Shown: positions 34,147 to 43,606 of the stretch, piece by piece
Layout: each line of letters opens with the position of its first letter
How positions within the stretch are numbered: the stretch's first letter is position 1
Source of the DNA: an uncultured Gammaproteobacteria bacterium
GTDB taxonomy: Bacteria; Pseudomonadota; Gammaproteobacteria; Coxiellales; Coxiellaceae
NCBI GenBank assembly: GCA_902581285.1
Contig: CACHNP010000004.1
Coordinates: 1 to 64,000, forward strand
DNA: 64,000 nt
Direction: 5' to 3'
Made by a program: the position numbers and the translations under genes
The notes under the pieces: model-generated
Database searches by the model: none
What the model saw: only the letters and a program-made list of their open reading frames with translations
What the model was told of the DNA's origin: nothing

Positions 34147-36528
34147 TTACTCCCTTACATTGAGCAATGATAACCAACGCGTCTTCCAAATATACCGCAT
34201 CACAACACAATAAGACAACATAAAGAAAATCAGAATCAATAAAAGTGACTTTATCAATTCAGGAAGGTACAGCACAATTGGAAACCGGTAAAACTCTGTT
34301 TGAAATGCCATCATCAAGAGTCGATTTAAATAATAAGCAGAAGGAGCACCTAAAACCAAACCCAAAATAAGCAGAATAATGCCCTCCGAAAGAAAAATAC
34401 GAAATATTTCCCAACGGGACAATCCAAGAACAGTAAAAGTTGCAATGTCCTTTTGTCTCTCGTTCAATGAAACCATCGCATTATTATATAAGCTGGCTAT
34501 TGCTATGGTGGCGGCGAAAAGAATAATAACAGCAATAAAGCCCCCCATTGTCTGTTCCAATAGCTCAACTATATCTTTTTTAATAGTTGCCGCGTACTGT
34601 ATGTTTGTCACATCCCGCATTGCACTTGCTGCAGCATTAAATGCATGATTTGCTCCAGAGTTCCGAAGCGTAACTAGCACTCGATTGTAAGCTAATTCAC
34701 TATCCAACTCATGAGACAACCAAAGTTGATTAGCATAAACAGGTAGCCCAATATAGGTTTTTATTACCTTAACAACAGGCACTAAAATCATTTCTCTGTG
34801 CCCTAACAAGGGGTGCAACTCCACTTTACCTCCGACACCAACATGCAGCAAGCGTGACAATGTGCGAGAGATTACCAAGCCTTGAGCAGGAATGTGTATT
34901 GGGTATCCAAATTGATTCAATGGTGTGTATAACCGATTCGAACTAGCAAGCCCATCAATAACAATCTCACGCCTGTAATGAGAACTTTTTAACGTAACAG
35001 GTAAGTTCAACTGTGTCTCAATCCGCTTAACGCCGGGCAATCTTTTGAATGAATCAAGATAGGACTCGCCTACTAAATGACGCAACGATATACTAGCATC
35101 GTAGTGATTAATATGATCAGTCGACAAATCAACCATATCCAGCATTGAAACACCGATATTTAACGCCATATACACTAACGAGACACTGATAATGATGGTA
35201 AAAACCCCAACCGCACTACGAAAGCGCTCTCGAAAAACGGACCGGAATGCCATTTTCCAATAAAAGGGCAGTCTTTTGAAATAGCTTGTTTTCCATAATC
35301 GAAGACTAAACCTAGTATCTGTTACATGGGACCCCATGGCATTTGCAATCGATAGCCGCATAACTTTAATCGCACTGATAAGAGAGCCACTGACCGAAGA
35401 AAACAAACCAACAAAAACACCAATCAAAATCTGATTCGAATAAAGATGTGCTGATAAATTTGGTAATTTAAAGTAATCAGCATATAAAGATACCAACGCT
35501 CGCTGGATCCAAATACCAAGAACAATACCAACAAAAGAGCCAACAACGCCGATTAAAATGCCATAACTAATATAATGCATCAGCAACTGAAATCGCGTAT
35601 AACCTAGAGCTTTCAATACACCTATGGACTTTTGTTGCTGCTTCACCAGTCGTTGTAGTAGAACATTAATCACCAAGGCACCAACAAGAAGAAAAATAAA
35701 CGGGAATACCGTCGCTGTTACTTTAATATTTTCAATCTCAGCATCAAGCATGTTAACTGACGGCTTATTTTTAACCAGCTCTTTGTTTAACACGCCATAA
35801 TCAAATAATGCCTTACTAACCGACTCCATCGTCTTTAATACAGCCGCAGGATCTTTGGATTTTGTTGAAACCAACACTTCATTCACTTGTTGAGGCAACC
35901 CCACAAGATCAGCCAAGGTACTCTGTGAGAGATAAATAACACCAAAGTATTTTTCTTGAGGTGCAAAAGGTAGCGCATCTGGAGAAAGCACCATCACCTG
36001 CTCTGGTGAATACACAACTCCAACGATTTGCATTTCTCGCTCGCCTGCCGAAAAGATAACATGAAGTCGTTGACCGACATGCAGATGATGAGCCGTAGCG
36101 AATTGAGCTAGCACAGCTATTTGATGACTGTGAGGCTTCGGAAACCGCCCTGACTCAAGATGCAATCCATTTAGTTTTTTACCAGACGTGTCAGCTATTG
36201 AAAACGCCTCACCAGAGACTAAGTTTGAATGCGAACCTAACTGAGAGAATGTTACTCGAGATCGAATGCGCCCAGCCAGCTGACTGACATTATCTAGCTT
36301 CTTGAGTTTTTTGATCTCTTGCTTGGGGATCGCTTTTGCTTGAACACCAAAATCAGCCAGGTTGTGCAGCTGATAATATTGGTCTCGCGCATACTTTAAG
36401 TCATCGTATATGGATGACATCCCGACGTATGCAGCGCAAGCAAGAGCAACCACAATGGCCAATGTCAACACTAACCACTTTTTCAGCCAAATATCACGCC
36501 ACGTCTTTTTTAGCAAAAGATAAGACAT
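34147..36528 (-). CDS. ABC transporter permease with duplicated FtsX-type core
   Basis: 793 residues with two FtsX/MacB-like halves. TM1 lies near 15-38. A MacB-PCD-type periplasmic domain runs to about 270, followed by three helices near 270-385 (PFIFLLVGALVINVLLQRL, ISYGILIGVVGSFVGIVLG). A new TM near 435 begins the second periplasmic domain and three further helices (GGFIAVIILFAATIAIASL, SEGIILLILGLVLGAPSAYY, LLLILIFFMLSYCVVM). The ten-helix architecture is that of large exporters of lipids or lipoproteins. The ATPase gene is 12 bases upstream and the adaptor gene 3 bases downstream. Substrate unknown. Confidence 0.88.
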   Translation of the reverse strand: MSYLLLKKTWRDIWLKKWLVLTLAIVVALACAAYVGMSSIYDDLKYARDQYYQLHNLADFGVQAKAIPKQEIKKLKKLDNVSQLAGRIRSRVTFSQLGSHSNLVSGEAFSIADTSGKKLNGLHLESGRFPKPHSHQIAVLAQFATAHHLHVGQRLHVIFSAGEREMQIVGVVYSPEQVMVLSPDALPFAPQEKYFGVIYLSQSTLADLVGLPQQVNEVLVSTKSKDPAAVLKTMESVSKALFDYGVLNKELVKNKPSVNMLDAEIENIKVTATVFPFIFLLVGALVINVLLQRLVKQQQKSIGVLKALGYTRFQLLMHYISYGILIGVVGSFVGIVLGIWIQRALVSLYADYFKLPNLSAHLYSNQILIGVFVGLFSSVSGSLISAIKVMRLSIANAMGSHVTDTRFSLRLWKTSYFKRLPFYWKMAFRSVFRERFRSAVGVFTIIISVSLVYMALNIGVSMLDMVDLSTDHINHYDASISLRHLVGESYLDSFKRLPGVKRIETQLNLPVTLKSSHYRREIVIDGLASSNRLYTPLNQFGYPIHIPAQGLVISRTLSRLLHVGVGGKVELHPLLGHREMILVPVVKVIKTYIGLPVYANQLWLSHELDSELAYNRVLVTLRNSGANHAFNAAASAMRDVTNIQYAATIKKDIVELLEQTMGGFIAVIILFAATIAIASLYNNAMVSLNERQKDIATFTVLGLSRWEIFRIFLSEGIILLILGLVLGAPSAYYLNRLLMMAFQTEFYRFPIVLYLPELIKSLLLILIFFMLSYCVVMRYIWKTRWLSLLNVRE

Positions 36529-36540
36529 ACAAGCGCTCCC

Positions 36541-37236
36541 TTATGCGTGTTGTGATAAATCAACTTCATTTAATTTTCCATCTGAAATACGCAAAAGCCG
36601 ATCGCAATAGTGTTTAATCACCGGGTTGTGAGTCACAAATACAACTGTTTTCTTATTTTTTTCACTAATTAACTTGATCAACTTCATCACAGACTCACTT
36701 GACTCGCTATCAAGTGCACCCGTTGGTTCATCACATAATAAAACTGGCGTATTCATAGTTAAGGCTCTAGCAATTGCAACACGTTGCTGCTGACCACCAC
36801 TTAACTCCTCAGGGAAATGGTCTTGAACCTGAGCCAAACCTAATTGTGCTAGTATTTTTTTAGGATCCAAAGGTTTGTCTGAAATTTCTTTTGACACCAT
36901 CACGTTTTCCAATGCAGTGAGTGTTGGAATTAAGTTATAAAATTGAAAAATGACACTAATGTGCTGTCTACGTAGACGTGTTAAAACTCGTTCCTTCAAA
37001 CCAACCAAGCTTCGCCCATTAAAGAGTATATCGCCTTGACTGGGTCTGTCTAAGGCGCCGATCATATTTAAAAAAGTGGACTTTCCAGATCCACTATCGC
37101 CCACAACGCCAATAAATTCACCGCGTTGAATACACAAACTCACATCAGAAAGTGCTTCGATTTTAGCGTCTTTTTTTCCATATGTTTTACATACTGACGC
37201 CAACTCAATAATGGGACTGTTATTTTCTTCTTCCAT
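36541..37236 (-). CDS. ABC transporter ATPase (LolD/MacB/DevA type)
   Basis: A 231-residue nucleotide-binding subunit with Walker A GDSGSGKST, Q-loop QFYNLIPTLTALENV, signature LSGGQQQR, Walker B VLLCDEPTGALDS and switch His in VFVTHNP. The short interhelical sequence and EPTGALDS place it in the MacB/LolD/FtsE group that pairs with FtsX-type permeases. First gene of the exporter operon. Confidence 0.93.
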   Translation of the reverse strand: MEEENNSPIIELASVCKTYGKKDAKIEALSDVSLCIQRGEFIGVVGDSGSGKSTFLNMIGALDRPSQGDILFNGRSLVGLKERVLTRLRRQHISVIFQFYNLIPTLTALENVMVSKEISDKPLDPKKILAQLGLAQVQDHFPEELSGGQQQRVAIARALTMNTPVLLCDEPTGALDSESSESVMKLIKLISEKNKKTVVFVTHNPVIKHYCDRLLRISDGKLNEVDLSQHA

Positions 37237-37353
37237 AAAGACATGGTATCAGTTCACTGTAAACTTCCCAATATTTAGATCTGAAAAGTACTTAAACAAT
37301 GAGAAAAACCGAATAAAAAGCAAGATAATAACCATTGCTGACCTTCTAACAAA

Positions 37354-37893
37354 TCACGAAAAGAGCTTTAAAGCCAGCTGAACCAAACTAAAAAATAATA
37401 AAATCACCGTCGGATAAAATGTTAAACAAAAACCCAAGGAACGAGCCGCAGCCCCTCGATGATAACCCAGGAAAAACAACATTCGTCCAACACAAAAAAG
37501 TAAGGCAGATGCAGGAACAGCCGTTAACCATGATGAATGCATTTCAAATACCCAAAAAGAGTACACCAAAATAGCAAACACGGTCTGCTCCAAGGTATTT
37601 TGTAACATAGCCTGAAGTATTCTTGCTCTATCGCTACCACCGGCTAATGTACTACCATCGATGTCGTCTGGATTAAAAAATCGATGCTTCGCAAGTCGCC
37701 CAATCGAGATGCACAGAAAGAATGATATCACTAAGATAGAGTTCGATAACACAGCCAGACGTGATTCAAGCGACATATCATCATAATACCTGAACGGATT
37801 GATCATGACACAACCGGTTAAAACAACTAACGAAACAGCAACCCCGATAACAATCCACGTTAGCACGTCTTTCTGTTTTTCTGACAATATCAT
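37354..37893 (-). CDS. MAPEG-family integral membrane protein
   Basis: 179 residues with four hydrophobic segments and the MAPEG pattern QAMLQNTLEQTVFA in helix 2 and GRMLFFLGYHRG with RSLGF towards helix 4. MAPEG proteins include microsomal glutathione transferases and many bacterial members of unknown role. The substrate is not predictable. It is 42 bases downstream of the thioredoxin-fold gene and may be the last gene of the ompR-envZ transcript. Confidence 0.82.
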   Translation of the reverse strand: MILSEKQKDVLTWIVIGVAVSLVVLTGCVMINPFRYYDDMSLESRLAVLSNSILVISFFLCISIGRLAKHRFFNPDDIDGSTLAGGSDRARILQAMLQNTLEQTVFAILVYSFWVFEMHSSWLTAVPASALLFCVGRMLFFLGYHRGAAARSLGFCLTFYPTVILLFFSLVQLALKLFS

Positions 37894-37935
37894 AACAATC
37901 CCTGTTTTCTAAGTGATACATCACTAGCGGGTAGA

Positions 37936-38493
37936 CTACTCGACCTTCCACTTTATGCCACAGCCAGTAGCCGGTTGTTGATTATCAATCTTTGACGAGC
38001 CCAATAAAACAGCCTTCATTGCCTCATCTAAATCTTTACCGGTAACAGGATCATCATTATTCGGTCTTGCCGAATCAAACTGACCTTCGTATACCAATTC
38101 ACAGCTATGATTATAGAGAAAAAAATCTGGGGTACACTGCGCTGAAAAAGACTTAGCCACACTCTGTGATTCATCATATAAATATGGCGCCGTAAATTTA
38201 TGTTCCTTGGCAAATTTCTCCATGTTAGAAGGCGAATCATCAGGGTATGCAGCAACATCATTACTCGAAATAAAAACAGTCTCAATCTGATTTTGGTGCG
38301 TTGTAACAATATCAACTAAAACGTCGATAATGTGAACAACATAGGGACAATGATTACAAATAAAGACTACTAATAATGGTTTGTCTCGCTCTAACTCAAC
38401 CGAATAAAGCGCTCCATCGTTAGTAACATCAGGTAAACTAAATTCTTGTAATTTTGAATTCAACTGATTCATTTTTGATGCTGTTAAAGCCAT
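37936..38493 (-). CDS. Thioredoxin-fold / AhpC-TSA family protein
   Basis: A 185-residue protein with a redoxin fold and no signal peptide, so cytoplasmic. The motif FICNHCPYVVHI holds a single active Cys (NHCP in place of CxxC), typical of a widespread group of thioredoxin-like bacterial proteins. The cis-Pro loop reads CTPDFFLYN and another Cys-Gly pair is near the end (TGCGIKWKVE). Likely a peroxiredoxin-like or thiol-transfer role. It starts 12 bases after the sensor-kinase gene, so it is probably in the same operon, which is unusual company for ompR-envZ. Confidence 0.85.
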   Translation of the reverse strand: MALTASKMNQLNSKLQEFSLPDVTNDGALYSVELERDKPLLVVFICNHCPYVVHIIDVLVDIVTTHQNQIETVFISSNDVAAYPDDSPSNMEKFAKEHKFTAPYLYDESQSVAKSFSAQCTPDFFLYNHSCELVYEGQFDSARPNNDDPVTGKDLDEAMKAVLLGSSKIDNQQPATGCGIKWKVE

Positions 38494-38505
38494 AACTGCC
38501 TCTCT

Positions 38506-40158
38506 TTATTCTGATAACGGTAGAATTATTGAAACCACCAGCCCGTGGATTTGACCAACTGCATCTTCATCGTTATGCAGTTTAATGTCACCCGCATGCG
38601 AACGAATGATATCTCTTGCTACCGCTAAACCAAGCCCACTACCACTTTTCTCAGGGTTGCGAGCAGGATCCACACGATAAAAGGGTGAAAACACCTTTTC
38701 CATCTCCAATTCAGGAATACCAGGGCCGCCGTCCTTCACTTTAATGATGATATCATTCTCTTTCTTTTCCATCGATACGGTCGCACGATCACCGTATTTA
38801 ACCGCATTCTCGATAATGTTACTGATAGCTCGACGTAATGCGTTAACACGCCCCAAAAAGACCTGTTGGAAGTCCCACGTTGTGTAGCTCACATCCATTT
38901 TAGTGTCTTGCAAATCATCGCAGATTGACTCTAACAACGCCCCAATATCAAAACGCTCCATGACCTCATTGGAAGCATAATCCCTTGCAAAAGCCAGAAT
39001 AGATCGTATCATCTGATCCATTTCCTTCAAATCTTTCACTGCTTTATCATACTGTTCAGTCCCCTGCAAATACTCAATTCTCATTAATAATCGAGTGATA
39101 GGCGTTCTTAGATCATGTGAAATTGCAGCTAACATTTGAGTTCGATCCAACACAAGTCGGCGAATTTTTGCCTGCATGTTGTTAAACTCTCTAATTACCG
39201 CTCGCATTTCCTTGCTACCTTCGATCGCCATAGGTGGCGCCTGAAGATCTCGACCGAATCGTTTAGACGCCATTAAAAACTTATTCACTGGCACAGATGC
39301 ATTTCGCACAGCCCAAAAACATAAAACAATAATTGCAATTAAAAATGAACAAGCACTAAAAATAAATCCCATTAGAATTAAAGGTTGTTTCATCGGTGGT
39401 GGGGTTGATGTTATCACTAACCACCTTTTATCAACCTTATAAGGTCTGATTTCAAGATACCGATTCCCCGCTTTCAGTTTCACATAAATAGCGAAATGAT
39501 CGATATTAGCATACACTCTTTTGCGCAACTGCTCTGGATTAACACTGGTAACTGCATGCTGATCAGAAGGAAGTGAATTCACAAAATCGACACTGATACC
39601 TCGCCCCCGTAATAAGTTCTCATCCTCAACACTGGCATTGCTGAAATCGATTCTCGTCGCTAATTCGGCTGCTCTCACCACATTTTGAGCAACCTCGTAT
39701 TTATAGTTCGTACCGCTCTTGATAAGCACTTTGTAATTGTAATCAACATGCCCATCATGCGACGATTTGTTTCTTCGTTGCAGCTCACGTAAAGCTAGAA
39801 TATTAAAGTCAGTAATGCGCGTGAAGTTTTTTATTTTTAAACCATCATTACAACGCCAGTTATCAGGAATGGCGTGCCGCCCTTGTTTAGTTTCAGAATA
39901 AATACAACTTACAATTTTCTTTCCGCGTAAAAAAAGTTCAATGTTCTCTTTAGAAAGCAACCCTGTTAAATCTTGTGATGCTCGTACCACCTTAACAAAG
40001 TCATTCTCAACCTCGATATCACTGGGCATTTGATTTTTAGGGGAGACAAAGATAGCGTAAAGAAACATGCTTCCACAATAAATAATACCCATACCAATTG
40101 CGAGTATCAGCGATATGTTACGTGATGTTCTAGTTGGAAATAATTTCCATCGTGCCAT
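38506..40158 (-). CDS. envZ: EnvZ-like sensor histidine kinase
   Basis: 550 residues. TM1 is near 15-38, then a periplasmic domain of about 215 residues, TM2 (LILMGFIFSACSFLIAIIVLCFW), HAMP, the dimerisation domain with phospho-acceptor His348 in AAISHDLRTPITRLLMRIEYL (written in parts: ISHDLRTP, RLLMRIEYL), and the ATPase with NIIENAVKYG, GGPGIP and GSGLGLAVAR. The core matches EnvZ, but the periplasmic domain is about twice that of E. coli EnvZ, so the input signal may differ. The start codon directly follows the stop of the response-regulator gene. Confidence 0.9.
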   Translation of the reverse strand: MARWKLFPTRTSRNISLILAIGMGIIYCGSMFLYAIFVSPKNQMPSDIEVENDFVKVVRASQDLTGLLSKENIELFLRGKKIVSCIYSETKQGRHAIPDNWRCNDGLKIKNFTRITDFNILALRELQRRNKSSHDGHVDYNYKVLIKSGTNYKYEVAQNVVRAAELATRIDFSNASVEDENLLRGRGISVDFVNSLPSDQHAVTSVNPEQLRKRVYANIDHFAIYVKLKAGNRYLEIRPYKVDKRWLVITSTPPPMKQPLILMGFIFSACSFLIAIIVLCFWAVRNASVPVNKFLMASKRFGRDLQAPPMAIEGSKEMRAVIREFNNMQAKIRRLVLDRTQMLAAISHDLRTPITRLLMRIEYLQGTEQYDKAVKDLKEMDQMIRSILAFARDYASNEVMERFDIGALLESICDDLQDTKMDVSYTTWDFQQVFLGRVNALRRAISNIIENAVKYGDRATVSMEKKENDIIIKVKDGGPGIPELEMEKVFSPFYRVDPARNPEKSGSGLGLAVARDIIRSHAGDIKLHNDEDAVGQIHGLVVSIILPLSE

Positions 40159-40905
40159 CTAGTCTTCCTCCGGCGTGACGTCCACTGTGAGCTGATAGCC
40201 GCCGCCTCTCACTGTCACAATAATCTTGGGCTCTTTAGGATTGACCTCAATTTTCTTCCGCAATCGCGCCACCTGAACATCAATGGTCCGATCAAACGGG
40301 TTTGCCTGGCGCCCCCGTGTAATATCCAGTAATTGATCTCGGGTCAGCGTTCTCTTAGGATTTTCTAAAAAAGCCATCAACAACTCATATTCGCCAGTAC
40401 TAAGTGGAATGGCAACACCACCCTCAGGTAATAATTGACGCTTATTTTGATCTAAGATCCATGATGAAAACCGAAATCTCGGTAGTCGATTTATTTGCCG
40501 TTTTCGCCGCTGCTCGACTAGTGGGCCCAGTGTTAAACGTTCCAACGTCTTAATACGAGCTAGTAGTTCGCGGGGACTAAACGGCTTAGGTATGTAATCG
40601 TCTGCACCAACCTCAAGACCCACGATACGATCCGTTTGTTCGCCCATTGCCGACAACATAATGATCAATAAATCTTCAGCTTCTTCTCTTAACTTGCGAC
40701 ACAAACTCAACCCATCTTCACCCGGCATCATGATATCCAATACGACCAAGTCAACCCGGCGCTCTTTTAATTTACGCCTCATATCGACACCATCTCGCGC
40801 AACCGTAACGCGGTAACCGTGCTGCTCTAAATAATCACTCAGCAATTTCCCAATTTCTGGGTCATCATCCACCACCAATACATGCCATTTTAACTGCATT
40901 ATCAA
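40159..40905 (-). CDS. ompR: OmpR-like response regulator
   Basis: 248 residues: an N-terminal receiver (VLVVDDDPEIGKLL, phospho-acceptor Asp57 in VLDIMMPGEDG, DYIPKPFSPRELLARI) and a C-terminal winged helix (PLSTGEYELLMAFLENPKRT, DRTIDVQVARLRKKIE, VRGGGYQL). RGRQANPFDRTIDVQ closely follows E. coli OmpR. It is the first gene of a likely four-gene operon ompR-envZ-redoxin-MAPEG. In other bacteria OmpR controls porins and, in host-associated species, virulence genes. Targets here are unknown. Confidence 0.93.
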   Translation of the reverse strand: MIMQLKWHVLVVDDDPEIGKLLSDYLEQHGYRVTVARDGVDMRRKLKERRVDLVVLDIMMPGEDGLSLCRKLREEAEDLLIIMLSAMGEQTDRIVGLEVGADDYIPKPFSPRELLARIKTLERLTLGPLVEQRRKRQINRLPRFRFSSWILDQNKRQLLPEGGVAIPLSTGEYELLMAFLENPKRTLTRDQLLDITRGRQANPFDRTIDVQVARLRKKIEVNPKEPKIIVTVRGGGYQLTVDVTPEED

Positions 40906-41034
40906 CCCTCAACTTTGTTACATTATCATCAAAGATTACCATTATTTAACCATCATGACCACGAATGTTACTGTTTTTTTACAACACTTTGTATTTTGAA
41001 ACATTTCACAAAACGCCAACGTGGCTTTTAATAT

Positions 41035-42246
41035 CTACACAGGCAAGCCACCTAACCCAATCATCATTTTCATGATTTCATTTTTCAATAACTGCAACCG
41101 ATTACACCATACCAAGGCACCAGACCTCACCCTGACTTTATAAGTGGCATCTCCTGCGTACAACTGTGAAAAAGCTTTCATCGTTTGACGTAAAAAAACA
41201 TGCTCACACTGCCTGCGACGCCAATATGCTGCCAACAATGGTTCGACTGATTCTTCTGAGAAAAAGTGTCGCCTCGATTGTATTAAGGTGTGCGCCAGCC
41301 AAATTGCATCTTGCAAACCAGAATTAGCTCCTTGACCTGCAAGAGGATGAATAGTTTGCGCCGCGTCGCCAATAAGCACAACTGATTCATGATAGGGCTG
41401 ACTCATATGCCGCTCGACTAAAGGAAATGATTGAAGCGGGTTTAGTAATTGCAATTTACCATAACGACATTGAAGTGCTGATTCCAACTCTCGATTAAAT
41501 TCAGTTCTGTCCATCGATAATAGTTTGTGTGCGTAGCTATTTTCGCAAGAAAATACAAATGATTCGTGATGGGGATTCGCTAATGGCAAAACACCGAGAG
41601 GCCCCGTTGGTAGAAAACTTTGTAACGCCACATTATGATGTGGGTACTCTGATTCGACAGCAGCAACCAATGCGGTTTGCTGATATGGTGTTACACGGCA
41701 AAACAATGGCAAATGACGTCGCATGGTCGACAATGCACCGTCAGCACCAACAACTAAACGCGCGTCCACCTTGCCCGTTGGCGTTTCAATTGATGCCTCA
41801 TTAGCTTTCACATCAATCGACACAACCTCCTGCTGAGTCTCAATTTGCACATTAGGGGCATCTTGTAACAACTGCCACAGGGATCGGATTAATTCTTTAT
41901 TTTCAACCACGCATGCTAAATATGGCTTTGCAACCGATGCGCTATCAAACTCAACTTCACCACCCCCACAATGATCCCACACACGCATCTTAGACAGAGT
42001 GGAAAATCGACTAGCCCGGCACTGTTGCCACACTCCAATTTTCTTTAAATACTCGACAATATTGGCATTTAATGCACTCACTCGACCTGAAATAGTATCA
42101 TCATCAATATTAAATTTCGGCTGTTTTTTTTCAATCATTCGCACCTGAAATTGTGCGTCTGAAAGTAATTTAGCAAGTAGCAAACCACTCATGCCTGCAC
42201 CAACAATAACAACCGTATGATTTGTTCTCATTTCTGTTCCCATCAC
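41035..42246 (-). CDS. FAD-dependent monooxygenase, UbiH/UbiF/UbiI family
   Basis: A 403-residue class A flavin monooxygenase. It has an N-terminal dinucleotide loop VVIVGAGMSGLLLAKLL, the mid-region DG motif VVGADGALSTMRR and the second FAD motif LIGDAAQTIHPLAGQGANSG. The family hydroxylates the ubiquinone ring at C5, C6 or C1; which position cannot be told. Its start overlaps the stop of the upstream paralogue by 4 bases. The frame begins MMGTEM; the first Met or the Met at residue 6 could be used. Confidence 0.87.
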   Translation of the reverse strand: MMGTEMRTNHTVVIVGAGMSGLLLAKLLSDAQFQVRMIEKKQPKFNIDDDTISGRVSALNANIVEYLKKIGVWQQCRASRFSTLSKMRVWDHCGGGEVEFDSASVAKPYLACVVENKELIRSLWQLLQDAPNVQIETQQEVVSIDVKANEASIETPTGKVDARLVVGADGALSTMRRHLPLFCRVTPYQQTALVAAVESEYPHHNVALQSFLPTGPLGVLPLANPHHESFVFSCENSYAHKLLSMDRTEFNRELESALQCRYGKLQLLNPLQSFPLVERHMSQPYHESVVLIGDAAQTIHPLAGQGANSGLQDAIWLAHTLIQSRRHFFSEESVEPLLAAYWRRRQCEHVFLRQTMKAFSQLYAGDATYKVRVRSGALVWCNRLQLLKNEIMKMMIGLGGLPV

Positions 42247-43460
42247 TGCGTTAAAGGCAAGCCGAGTGCCAAATCAGGAACTCTTCCCGATAAGCCTAAA
42301 AAGACCTTTCCCGCTTTTGACTTACCACCTAAAGCAAGATCAAACATTGATAAGCCAAGCCCTTTAAAGACGTTCCACTCCTGCCCATGATCAAAAACAC
42401 CAATCACCGCTTGGGCCGCTCCCGCCATTCTTTCTTGCAATGGGATACGCCAACTAACATACTCTCGCAGTAAAGATGCCTGACCAATATCAAGCTGCTG
42501 ACTATGAGCAACTGAGATCAATTGCGCCAACGCAGCAGAATCCAGCAGGCCCGAATTAAAACCTTGCGCGGTCACAGGGTAAAAGCTATACGCTGCAGCT
42601 CCCATCAAAAGACAACGTTCATGCACCGGGTTGGTTATATGGTAGTGCGATAAAGGAAAACTACCTGCTCGTGTCACCTCAGTAATCAAAGGCAAATATC
42701 CATCGTACACCTGATTAAATAAATCAGCCCATGCACTTATATCCGTCGGCGTTTCTTCATCAACACTGTGTGTAAAAACCAGCCTAACCTCTTGGTCCTC
42801 ATACAACGGTATCACCGCCATGGTTCCTTGTTTAGTAAATCGTTGATAAGCACGTTGTTGATGAGAACCAGCTATATTTAAATGAAAAATCGATGATTTA
42901 TACTCATTTGATTTGATGTCAACCGACATGTTGAAATAACGTCGACAAAAAGACTGTTTACCATCCGCCGCTAGTAACAAGGAAGCAGATAATGAATCTC
43001 GCACACCTGACGATGTAAAGTGAACCGAAACACCCCGGTCAAGCATGTCTATTTCATCAATCGAGGACTCAAAATAAAACGACACACCTAAGGCTTTTGC
43101 TCGAGCATACAGCGACTTAATCAGTTGACCATAAGGTAATACACAGCCAAGATACGGCACATTAAGCTCTTTTGGCGTCAACATAAACGAACCAAAAGAG
43201 GATTGTAGCGACACATGCAACGACTGCAAATGCAGCCCATTTTCACCCCAATCGATACCTAAGGTCTTAAGCACTTGCAAACTGGCATAATTCAACGAAA
43301 TAGGACGAGAGTCAGAATCAGCTTGCTGCAAAAAAGATTCATTCGATTTATCAATCACAGACACCGATACTCCGGCCGATCTTAGCATAGTCGCTAACGC
43401 CAAACCGACTAGCCCCGCCCCGACAATAATCACATCAGATTGACCTTGATTTTTTGACAT
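42243..43460 (-). CDS. FAD-dependent monooxygenase, UbiH-like
   Basis: A 405-residue paralogue of the downstream gene. It has VIIVGAGLVGLALATML at the N-terminus and a DG-type motif LAADGKQSFCRR. The C-terminal FAD motif is changed to LMGAAAYSFYPVTAQGFNSG: the usual acidic Asp of GDAA is Ala and the usual His-Pro is Tyr-Pro. E. coli UbiH also deviates here (GNAAQTLHP), which makes UbiH the best guess. Adjacent ubiH-like and ubiI/F-like genes are common in Gammaproteobacteria and normally serve ubiquinone ring hydroxylation. Confidence 0.83.
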   Translation of the reverse strand: MSKNQGQSDVIIVGAGLVGLALATMLRSAGVSVSVIDKSNESFLQQADSDSRPISLNYASLQVLKTLGIDWGENGLHLQSLHVSLQSSFGSFMLTPKELNVPYLGCVLPYGQLIKSLYARAKALGVSFYFESSIDEIDMLDRGVSVHFTSSGVRDSLSASLLLAADGKQSFCRRYFNMSVDIKSNEYKSSIFHLNIAGSHQQRAYQRFTKQGTMAVIPLYEDQEVRLVFTHSVDEETPTDISAWADLFNQVYDGYLPLITEVTRAGSFPLSHYHITNPVHERCLLMGAAAYSFYPVTAQGFNSGLLDSAALAQLISVAHSQQLDIGQASLLREYVSWRIPLQERMAGAAQAVIGVFDHGQEWNVFKGLGLSMFDLALGGKSKAGKVFLGLSGRVPDLALGLPLTQ

Positions 43461-43606
43461 TCGCCACCCTACCCTAGACCCAATTGAAAAAACTCAAATT
43501 TATCACGACAATATACGAAAAAAAAACCACAAACTCCAGCGCGTATGGTAGGCAAGTCGGCAAAACATTAGAGATCAACCATAAATCTTAATAAAATCAA
43601 CTAGTT

